Origin: an uncultured Bacteroidales bacterium
GTDB lineage: Bacteria > Bacteroidota > Bacteroidia > Bacteroidales > P3
DNA length: 64,000 nt
Reading direction: 5' to 3'
NCBI GenBank assembly: GCA_910578275.1
Contig: CAJTPR010000001.1
Location: forward strand, 1-64,000
Below the pieces are notes generated by a model. The model searched no databases. It saw only the letters and a program-made list of their open reading frames with translations, and had not been told where the DNA came from. This document shows, in pieces, positions 24,879-32,446 of the stretch; within the stretch, counting starts at the first letter, position 1; every line of letters starts with the position of its first letter. The position numbers and the translations under genes are program-made.

Positions 24879-26282
24879 ATGGAATACAAACGCGCTACAC
24901 GTTTTCTACTTTTCGCATTGCTTGCGGCCATGCAAGTTGCCGCATATCCGGGCATTGCCGGCCAAGAGAACGCACGTCCGGACATCATCCGGCGTTTCGA
25001 GGCGCGTTTCGCTTATCTGGATTCGCTTATCTTTTCCGTCGGTTCCCCCGATCCGGACACTGCCGGACATGGAATGGCACTTGACAACGAGGTATTTCCG
25101 GTTCCGGTCTCCGACAGCCTCACGCCGCTCGACTCGGCCTACGCCGAACGCTTGCGCTGGCAGGAAAGGGCCTACAAGAACAAGACGGGGCTGCAACTTT
25201 CCGGACAGGCCTATTATCGTTTCGATCACGCGATCGGCTTCGACGAGGACGATGCCGTATCACGCTACGACGGAAAGATACAAGCCGAATTACGATGGTA
25301 TTTCCTGCAAAGTTCGGTTTTCAAGCGCAAGGGCTACCTGGAAGAAATCCGGCTCAAAGGGGAAATAGAACAATCGTCCAAGAAAAAGGAGTCGTTCGGG
25401 GCTTCCGTCTACCGCCAGAGGGAATTTTTCCGTTTCCTGCACGACAGCATGATTTCAGGCGTCATGCTCCACAGGATAGAAAACCTGGACCTGCTGTACG
25501 AGGCCAACCGTTATCTTCTGGCCAATGAAAACATAAGCAGCGACGAACTGCTGGCCATCATCGACGACAAGGCCGAAGCCGAGCGTTCGCTCGCCGCCCT
25601 CTCGGGCCGGTTCCCGTTCGCGGACGACTTGTCGGACGTGCCGGCATTCGCCGTCAGGGTCGATACCGCCGCCCTCATCGCGCATATCGGACAAAGCCAG
25701 AACGACATGCGCCTGTTCGACCTGCGTATCCGCCTTTTGCAACAACAGGAACGCAATACCAGTTACTGGTCGCGCTTCAACCTGGCTCCGTTCGTACGCT
25801 ATTCGTATTATATCCGTCCCGACCTGCCCAACACCTCGAACATCGACGCCGGCATTTCTTTCACGATTCCCGTATCGGGCGAATCGTGCGTCCAAAAGAA
25901 AGTGCTCCGGGCCGAACAGGACGTGCTGTGGGCCGAACGCGACCGGCTGGGCATGCAGATTTCCGACCGGATCCGCTACATGAGCGAAGAAATCGAACGG
26001 CTGAACCGCGCGATCGAAGGGGAATGCCTGCGCATCGGGGAGTTGAAGAAATACATAGCCGGACGCACGCTGGCATACGGCAACCGCATCGGGGAATACA
26101 ATATCGTGGCCCGACTCAAGGAATACAACGCCTACCTGCGTTGCATGGAAAAACTGATAGAATTCCAATATCGACGCAACTGCCGGTTGATGGACCTGCA
26201 GGAATTGCTGGTCGACGGTTCAATCCTGCGCTATTGCGTGGCCGGACCGTTCAAGGGAACCGCCAATAAACAGGAACGATGA
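24879..26282 (+). CDS. TolC-like outer-membrane channel component of a polysaccharide export system
   Basis: A 467-aa exported protein: signal peptide (residues 1-28), then long alpha-helical, charged segments (about 130-260 and 350-450) with strand-like aromatic stretches between (GLQLSGQAYYRF; FNLAPFVRYSYYIRPDLPNTSNIDAGISFTI split by turns). This helix-barrel alternation is that of TolC-type outer-membrane efflux proteins, although overall identity must be low and no lipobox is present. It overlaps the HlyD-like gene by 4 nt (ATGA), and a GT2 synthase lies three genes on, so its likely job is to let a polysaccharide leave the outer membrane. The role is inferred from shape and context. Confidence 0.6.
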   Translation: MEYKRATRFLLFALLAAMQVAAYPGIAGQENARPDIIRRFEARFAYLDSLIFSVGSPDPDTAGHGMALDNEVFPVPVSDSLTPLDSAYAERLRWQERAYKNKTGLQLSGQAYYRFDHAIGFDEDDAVSRYDGKIQAELRWYFLQSSVFKRKGYLEEIRLKGEIEQSSKKKESFGASVYRQREFFRFLHDSMISGVMLHRIENLDLLYEANRYLLANENISSDELLAIIDDKAEAERSLAALSGRFPFADDLSDVPAFAVRVDTAALIAHIGQSQNDMRLFDLRIRLLQQQERNTSYWSRFNLAPFVRYSYYIRPDLPNTSNIDAGISFTIPVSGESCVQKKVLRAEQDVLWAERDRLGMQISDRIRYMSEEIERLNRAIEGECLRIGELKKYIAGRTLAYGNRIGEYNIVARLKEYNAYLRCMEKLIEFQYRRNCRLMDLQELLVDGSILRYCVAGPFKGTANKQER

Positions 26283-27460
26283 AAAATTTCACCTACCGGT
26301 CTACCGAAGAGAAAGAGAACATCGAGGCGATTCTCCGTCAGCGCAAGCGCAAGTTGAATCGCCAGCAGGTCATTGCCGGAAGCATCCTGGGAGTGATCCT
26401 GTTCGCCATAGGATTCTATATCGTCTATCATGCCTACTATACCGAATACGACGGATACATCCACGTGGACGCCAACCGCATGCGCACGCCTTTCGACGTC
26501 TATATCGACAGCGTGTACGTGAAGCCGGGCGACATCGTGGCTCCGGGCGACACGCTCTACTCCTATTACATGCTCGAAATGCTGGTGAAGCAGGCCAATC
26601 CTTACGAAGAAGCCGGCATCGTGGCCAAGAACCGCGACATTTCATTGCGTTACGAAACCACCAGGCAGGAGATCAACGTCTTGAAGGTCAAGATAACCGA
26701 ACTCAAGAACCAGATCGAAGTGGAAAGCCACAACGCGAGGCTGGGCCTGAGTTCCAATTCGCACAAGCTCGATCTGGAACGGCAACTCAAGGAAAGCGAA
26801 GCGAGGCTGAAAGCCCTCCATCACGAATCGGCCATCTTGCGCCGCATGAAACGCGAAACCACGCCCAAATTCGCCCGGAACACGAAAAAGGAGGCCGGCC
26901 CGGCCCTTTCTCAAGGCCAGATCTACGACAACATCAATTCGTCATCCATGAGCGAGGCCGTCAATTTCCGCCTGGCGAGCGACTCGGCCATCATCACGAG
27001 CGTGAGCGCGCCGGCCCGGATGATCTTTTTCGCCAAGGAAGAAATCCTCGCCCTGCAGCACCTCAACCTGGACGCCAACAACCTTCAGGTGGTAGCCTAC
27101 GTACCGATCGACAAGATCCACCGGATCGACAACCATACCGAAGCCAAGATCATCATATCGGACGAAGTAAGCCTGTACGCCCGCGTATCCTCCTTGGGGC
27201 TGCGCACGGAAGCCATTCCCGAAAACCTGCAAAGTTATTTCACGAAGAACAACATATCGCTCATCGCCGTATTCCAGTTCGAACCGGGTCAAGTCGCGCC
27301 TTTCTGGGCGATGACCTCCGGCATACCGGTAACGATACGTATCCGCAACTGGGACTTATGGAACAAAAAGTCAGAAGATGACGATTACTTGTGGTTCACC
27401 ACCGGGAAAGGCTTGTCCAGAAACCGCCCCGAGGCGAGCCTGACAACAGAAACACGATGA
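26279..27460 (+). CDS. HlyD-like membrane fusion protein
   Basis: A 393-aa protein with one N-terminal transmembrane helix (about residues 30-50, VIAGSILGVILFAIGFYIVYH), a split biotinyl-lipoyl-like domain (FDVYIDSVYVKPGDIVAPGDTLY before the coil, and SAIITSVSAP after it), and a long coiled coil about residues 125-200 rich in Lys/Glu. This is the HlyD/EmrA adaptor layout that bridges an inner-membrane pump or synthase to a TolC-type channel. No PilZ domain, so it is not a plain Alg44. Overlaps both neighbours by 4 nt. Confidence 0.72.
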   Translation: MKNFTYRSTEEKENIEAILRQRKRKLNRQQVIAGSILGVILFAIGFYIVYHAYYTEYDGYIHVDANRMRTPFDVYIDSVYVKPGDIVAPGDTLYSYYMLEMLVKQANPYEEAGIVAKNRDISLRYETTRQEINVLKVKITELKNQIEVESHNARLGLSSNSHKLDLERQLKESEARLKALHHESAILRRMKRETTPKFARNTKKEAGPALSQGQIYDNINSSSMSEAVNFRLASDSAIITSVSAPARMIFFAKEEILALQHLNLDANNLQVVAYVPIDKIHRIDNHTEAKIIISDEVSLYARVSSLGLRTEAIPENLQSYFTKNNISLIAVFQFEPGQVAPFWAMTSGIPVTIRIRNWDLWNKKSEDDDYLWFTTGKGLSRNRPEASLTTETR

Positions 27461-28872
27461 CCAACAACAGCTATACAATCGTTACCAATGTGAACCGGCG
27501 ACGGATCCTGGTCATAAACGACGTGACGGACATCGACCATACGTCCGAACTTTCGTTCGAGGACTTCGACGCCATCTTCATCAACGTGATCGACACGCTG
27601 ATGGACAGGAACATGCTGGCCATCCGCCTGGCATCGCCCCTGCTTTCGGAAAAATGCAGGTTCAAGCCCTGCTACGTCACCCGCCGGCTCATCGGCTGGT
27701 TGGGCAAGGCCGACATTATCGTGGACGGTTACGCGGCCCAGCCCACCGACAACAACATGACCCAGGGCATCGAGGACATCTACGCCAACATGCGGCGTAT
27801 CAACTTCCTGTTGGGCACCGAACCCGTGGTGACGCACGCCGAAGAAGTCTTCCGCCTTTGCCGTTACGCCATTTCGCGCGGACAATTCACGTTTTCGTCA
27901 CAGCCCACGCTCGGGTTGAGCCAAGGCTACATGGAACTGTATTACTATACGCTCTGGTACGACGGCCAGGAAACCCTGCAAATGGAAGAACGCAACTTCT
28001 TCCACTCGCAACTGCTCAGGCTGGGCTATATCCGGCAGACTCGCTTCATCGACAAGACGCACGTCTGTCCCGTTTGCAACCAACCCAACCTGCTCTTCTT
28101 CGAAAGTTGTCCCCGATGCGGAAGTTCCGACATCGTGGAAGAACCGGTATTGCACCATTTCCGCTGCGCCAACGTTTCGCCCGAATCCACCTACCAATGG
28201 GACGGGGAACTGCGTTGCCCCAAATGCCACCATACCTTGCGGCATATCGGCGTGGACTACGACAAACCCTCGTCCATCTTCACTTGCAAGCAGTGCGACA
28301 ACACGTTCATGTATCCCGACATGCGCGTGCTCTGCCCCACCAGCCGGAAGACCTTCACTACCGACGACCTGATTCCCGTGGACGTGGTGGAATACGAATT
28401 CACCCCTGAAGGCATCAAGGCTTTCGCCAACTACGACATCCGTTACACGCTCAGCCAAGTGGGATTCTACGGCTATTCGTCCATGGCCGACTTCCTCGAC
28501 TACCTGCGCATGTATTCCCAGCCAGGACAAACATTGACGGATCTTTTCATCGTGACGCGCTTTTACGTGTTCGACCCCGCCATGGACAACGTCGTGCAAC
28601 AGGAAATCACGCCGCCCGTCGTACAGGCCATGAGCCGTTTTTTCAAATACAAGAGCGCGCTTTGGGGCAACTACTATTATTTCCTCGGCCATGCCGCCGA
28701 CGGGGAACTGGCACGCTTGCAGAACCAGATGGAATACGAACTGAAAGCCGAACTGGAAGACTTCAAGCAAATGCACGAAGGATTCCAGTTCGAATTGGTA
28801 GACACGTATATATATCATCCGGGAGAGGACGTGGAAAAGTTCATCCGACGCCTGGACGAAAACCGGAATTAA
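27457..28872 (+). CDS. TackOD1-like Zn-ribbon protein with receiver-like N terminus
   Basis: A 471-aa soluble protein. Residues 1-120 look like a degenerate receiver or Rossmann-type domain (RRRILVINDVTDIDH; FEDFDAIFINVIDTLMDR). Residues about 200-290 hold four CxxC knuckles (CPVC, CPRC, CPKC, CKQC) plus one lone Cys, i.e. two zinc ribbons, as in the TackOD1 output domain first described in thaumarchaeal signalling proteins. The C-terminal 170 residues are alpha/beta with many aromatics and resemble a GGDEF-sized fold without its motif. Placed between the fusion protein and the GT2 synthase (ATGA overlap before, 12 nt after), it is a plausible cytoplasmic regulator of synthesis. Family call tentative. 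Confidence 0.5.
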   Translation: MTNNSYTIVTNVNRRRILVINDVTDIDHTSELSFEDFDAIFINVIDTLMDRNMLAIRLASPLLSEKCRFKPCYVTRRLIGWLGKADIIVDGYAAQPTDNNMTQGIEDIYANMRRINFLLGTEPVVTHAEEVFRLCRYAISRGQFTFSSQPTLGLSQGYMELYYYTLWYDGQETLQMEERNFFHSQLLRLGYIRQTRFIDKTHVCPVCNQPNLLFFESCPRCGSSDIVEEPVLHHFRCANVSPESTYQWDGELRCPKCHHTLRHIGVDYDKPSSIFTCKQCDNTFMYPDMRVLCPTSRKTFTTDDLIPVDVVEYEFTPEGIKAFANYDIRYTLSQVGFYGYSSMADFLDYLRMYSQPGQTLTDLFIVTRFYVFDPAMDNVVQQEITPPVVQAMSRFFKYKSALWGNYYYFLGHAADGELARLQNQMEYELKAELEDFKQMHEGFQFELVDTYIYHPGEDVEKFIRRLDENRN

Positions 28873-28884
28873 AACGAATACGCC

Positions 28885-30207
28885 ATGATGGATTTCGCTT
28901 TCCGCATCATGGACAGCTTGATTGCCTGTCTCACCATCAATCTCTCCTGGGATCTGGTGATGGACGTGTATTGGTTTTTGTTTTTCATCGAGTTTCCCCG
29001 CTACTACATGTTCGATATCATCGCCGCCATCAACTACGGCGTCACATGGAAAAGCCGGAGGAACAAGCAGGCCGTCGCCCGCAGGATGCTTTACATGGAA
29101 AAGCCGCTTGTCACGATCCTGGCTCCCGGAAAGAACGAAGGCCACAACATCTACAAACTGGTCAAGTCGTTGCGCGAACAGACCTACCGGAATTTCGAGA
29201 TCATCATCATAGACGACGGTTCGGACGACGCCACGCCCCAGATCTGCGCCGACTTGAAAAAGGCGGGATTCATCGACATGTTCTTCCGCATGCACGACCG
29301 CTGCGGCAAAGCGGGGGCGGCCAATTACGGGGTCTTGCACGCCTCGGGCAAATACATCGTCCATCTGGATGCCGACAGTTCGTTGGACCGCGACGCCATC
29401 GAAAAGATCCTTCTCCCTTTCTATTACGACCGGAACATCAAAGGCGTGGGCGGCTGCGTGAAGGTAAGGAACGCGAACGACTCGCTGTGTACGGCCATGC
29501 AGGCCCAGGAATACCTGCGCACGATACAAGTAGGACGCATGGTAACCGACATGCTGGGCATCTACCATATCATATCGGGAGCCTTCGGCGCGTTCGAGAC
29601 CGAAGCCATACGGCAAGTAGGCTGCTGGGACATCGGTCCCGGACTGGACGGAGACATCACGCAAAAACTGCGCAAAGCCGGATACAAGGTGAAATTCGTG
29701 CCCGAAGCCATCTGCATGACGAGCGTTCCCAAGACCTGGAGCGCGCTTTTCCGCCAAAGGAAACGTTGGGCCAAATCGTTGATACGGTTCCGTGTCCGCA
29801 AGCACAGGGACATCCTTTGGGCGGGAAGGAACTTTTCGTTCAGCAACATGTTCTCCAACATGGAAAGCATCGTGTTCGACTCGCTGCTCAACTATGTCTG
29901 GCTGTTCTACGTCATCAACCTGATTGTCGGAAACACCAGCCGGCTGCTGGAAATCATCATCATGGGCTGGTTGATACGGCTTCTTTTCTCCTTGAGCACG
30001 TTCATCGTCATCCAATGCGTCTCGGAACGGTCGCGGGAGGAACGGCTGCTGGGCTGCTACCTGCCCTTGCACACGTTCTACATGGGCTATTTCCTGCGTA
30101 TCGCACGCCTGGTAGGACATACGCAGGAATTGTTCTTCTATTCTTCCTATAAAGACAGCTGGAACCCCGGAAAGGTATCCATGGTGGCCCGGACGGAAGG
30201 ATTGTAG
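28885..30207 (+). CDS. Processive family 2 glycosyltransferase (polysaccharide synthase)
   Basis: A 440-aa membrane enzyme of the cellulose/hyaluronan synthase type. Seen in order: an N-terminal hydrophobic region (residues 10-40), IIIDDGSDDATP near 108, HLDADSSLD near 155 (DxD), GLDGDITQKLRKAGY near 252 (acceptor acid), and RQRKRW near 292, the QxxRW-type motif of processive synthases; then three or four C-terminal helices. It likely polymerises and extrudes a glycan that the HlyD-like and TolC-like proteins export. There is no PilZ domain, so c-di-GMP control is not indicated. The sugar cannot be predicted. Confidence 0.85.
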   Translation: MMDFAFRIMDSLIACLTINLSWDLVMDVYWFLFFIEFPRYYMFDIIAAINYGVTWKSRRNKQAVARRMLYMEKPLVTILAPGKNEGHNIYKLVKSLREQTYRNFEIIIIDDGSDDATPQICADLKKAGFIDMFFRMHDRCGKAGAANYGVLHASGKYIVHLDADSSLDRDAIEKILLPFYYDRNIKGVGGCVKVRNANDSLCTAMQAQEYLRTIQVGRMVTDMLGIYHIISGAFGAFETEAIRQVGCWDIGPGLDGDITQKLRKAGYKVKFVPEAICMTSVPKTWSALFRQRKRWAKSLIRFRVRKHRDILWAGRNFSFSNMFSNMESIVFDSLLNYVWLFYVINLIVGNTSRLLEIIIMGWLIRLLFSLSTFIVIQCVSERSREERLLGCYLPLHTFYMGYFLRIARLVGHTQELFFYSSYKDSWNPGKVSMVARTEGL

Positions 30208-30256
30208 AACGCCGTTTGAAGAAAAACAAGATTAAAAACAATAACAAGATCTGATC

Positions 30257-32365
30257 ATGAAAACGACATTTGCAAGCAGAACGAAGCATCTATTCGCCTG
30301 TGTCGTATTGCTTACGGCAGGGCTTTTGGCCAGCAGTTGCGAAAGGGAAGGCAACAAGATCGACAGTGCCGGCTCGAACACGATTTCGCTCAACCGCGTC
30401 GGAGGCGGAGGCCAAGACCGCATCAAAAGCGCGAATCCGAAAAAAGCCAAGAAACTGCTCAAAAGGGAAAAACTCACCTGGGTGGCCGACATCACGGCCC
30501 CGGCCGAGCGCAAGGACCTGCTCTGGTCGGCCTCCTCGGTTGTCGTCAAACCCGGCAACGACGGCCGGAACAACATCGTTTACATCACTTGGCATTCCAA
30601 CCGTCAGGCGACGAATCCTTCCACGGCCTGGGGCGGTGCCATCGACATCGTGGACATGACCGGAGTTCCCACGCTGGCCGGCACCTATGTCAGCGAAGAG
30701 GCCAAGTTCAACCATGCCTTGCCGGTCGGACAGCGCTTGTTCCTCTCCGCCACCAGCGCCCATTGCGGCGGGGCGGTCGCCCGCATCGAACTGGGTGCTG
30801 AGGGCAAGGAAATCATCGGCGCAGGCCATGTCGCGCTGATCGGCTTCCCCGGCAATTCGGTAAACGCCGTGGCTCCATACGACGGCAAGCTGGTGGCCGT
30901 ATCGGGATACAAAGGCACCTACGCCACGTTCGACGCCGACATGGAACCCATGGAATACGACTACTTCAAGCCGGCCGCCAACCTCATCACGCCTTTGACT
31001 GAAACCCTGGACGGATTCGGCGGCAAATACGTGATTGCCGAAAACGGACATGCCTACGTGCTGTACGACGCCGGCGAAGGGGCGGTCATCGCCGACATGG
31101 ACGGCAACGAGATCAAGACCGGCGTACACCTGGCTTCGGCGCGCAAATTCACCGAAACCTACAACGAGAACACCGGCGAATGGGAACTTTCCGGAGAACA
31201 ATCCGACCGTTTCGGCAAACATACGATGGCCGTCAAGGGGAACCACGCCTATGTGGCCTGCGGGAAAAACGGCTTGATCGGCGTCGATCTGACCACCGGT
31301 GCCAAGTTCCACAGCCAGAACCTCATGACCGTAGGCCTCTGCATCCACGAAAACAGGCTTTTCGCCGTGACCGGCATGGGCTTGCGCGTGTATGACATCA
31401 TGGAAGACGGTTCGCTCGAACTCTACGCCTTCGAAGTGGAATCTTACGACGAGACCACCGGTGCGCCTGTTTCCGAGAAGCCGGCCGGCATCGAGACCCC
31501 GGTACGCCACTCGCCCAACTTCGTGACCTACGACCCCGTTTCGGGTTACATCTACGTGGCTTACGGCCAAAGCGGCGTGCGTGTCTACAAATTCACTCCC
31601 GAAGAGCCCGAAATCGGCATCGACATGGGCGGTAGCGTCCTTTGGGCACCTGAAAACCTGCCCGGCTACTATGCATGGGGCGAAATCTTCAGCATCGACG
31701 ACCCGGCCGACTTCGAACTGACTTTCGACAGGGAGACGTACTACAACAACGGCACGTACTATCCCCGCACCGGCAGGAACAAGCTGTTGGACGACCACAA
31801 GAACTTCGACGGCTACCGGTTCTTCAACGGCGAGAAAAAACTCACCAAATACACTTGGAAAAGCGAATTGGACGCCGACGGCAGACCTGTTTCCGAAGAC
31901 GGCCGCACGATCCTGGAAGCGATGGACGACGTGGCCGCCGTACGGCTGGGCGAAGGCTGGCGCATGCCCACCGAGGAAGAATGGAAAGAGTTGCTCGCGT
32001 TGGTTCAGGAAACCTCCAGCGTGGACGGCAGGACAGGCGTGCTTTTCAAGGCCGAGAACGGAAACGAACTGTTCTTGCCCCAAACCGGATACTACGGATG
32101 GCGCAACACGCTGTACTGGACCGATTCCTGCTATTATTGGTCGGCTTCGCTTTCCACCAAGACAAGCTACAACAAATGGGAAGGCAGGGACATGCCCGGA
32201 GGCGAATGCCAGGCGCCGGCGACTTTCGGCCAGATGAACAATATCTGGTGCACCGAGGCCAAGGCCGTCTGCATGGTGGCTCCTCTCAACGGCAGGGCAC
32301 CTTACATGCATCTCCACGACCGTTGCTGCGGAATGTCCATCCGCCCCGTAAAAGACAAGAAATGA
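30257..32365 (+). CDS. Lipoprotein with beta-propeller and C-terminal FISUMP domain (copy 1)
   Basis: A 702-aa surface or periplasmic lipoprotein: basic start, hydrophobic helix and lipobox LLASSC near residue 28. Residues about 70-450 contain repeated blade-like motifs (VYITWHSNRQAT, AYVACGKNGLIGVDL, YIYVAYGQSGVRVY), i.e. a propeller of LVIVD type. Residues about 455-702 are the Fibrobacter succinogenes major paralogous (FISUMP) domain: YYAWGEIF, LGEGWRMPTEEEWKELL, ELFLPQTGYYG, YYWSASL and SIRPVKDKK. It follows the GT2 synthase by 49 nt with no obvious promoter, so it is probably part of that operon. Function unknown; glycan or surface binding is a guess. Confidence 0.75.
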   Translation: MKTTFASRTKHLFACVVLLTAGLLASSCEREGNKIDSAGSNTISLNRVGGGGQDRIKSANPKKAKKLLKREKLTWVADITAPAERKDLLWSASSVVVKPGNDGRNNIVYITWHSNRQATNPSTAWGGAIDIVDMTGVPTLAGTYVSEEAKFNHALPVGQRLFLSATSAHCGGAVARIELGAEGKEIIGAGHVALIGFPGNSVNAVAPYDGKLVAVSGYKGTYATFDADMEPMEYDYFKPAANLITPLTETLDGFGGKYVIAENGHAYVLYDAGEGAVIADMDGNEIKTGVHLASARKFTETYNENTGEWELSGEQSDRFGKHTMAVKGNHAYVACGKNGLIGVDLTTGAKFHSQNLMTVGLCIHENRLFAVTGMGLRVYDIMEDGSLELYAFEVESYDETTGAPVSEKPAGIETPVRHSPNFVTYDPVSGYIYVAYGQSGVRVYKFTPEEPEIGIDMGGSVLWAPENLPGYYAWGEIFSIDDPADFELTFDRETYYNNGTYYPRTGRNKLLDDHKNFDGYRFFNGEKKLTKYTWKSELDADGRPVSEDGRTILEAMDDVAAVRLGEGWRMPTEEEWKELLALVQETSSVDGRTGVLFKAENGNELFLPQTGYYGWRNTLYWTDSCYYWSASLSTKTSYNKWEGRDMPGGECQAPATFGQMNNIWCTEAKAVCMVAPLNGRAPYMHLHDRCCGMSIRPVKDKK

Positions 32366-32370
32366 TCAAG

Positions 32371-32406
32371 CCGGATTTTCCACCCCGGCCGGGGTGGAAA
32401 ATCCGG
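32371..32406. repeat. 36-nt perfect palindrome between the two lipoprotein genes
   Basis: The 18 bases at 32371-32388 (starting CCGGATTTTCCACCCC) are the exact reverse complement of 32389-32406. It begins 5 nt after the stop of copy 1. There is no T-run after it, so it is not a classical terminator; as RNA it forms a very stable stem that could protect the upstream message or lower read-through into copy 2. Confidence 0.85.
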
Positions 32407-32446
32407 ATAATTCACGGAAAATAAATCGGATCCTCAAAAAAAAATC

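Noticed and set aside
24823..25368. 181-codon open frame starting in the leader of the export operon
   Set aside because: Overlaps the channel gene in another frame and encodes a low-complexity Arg/Ser/Pro/Thr-rich product.
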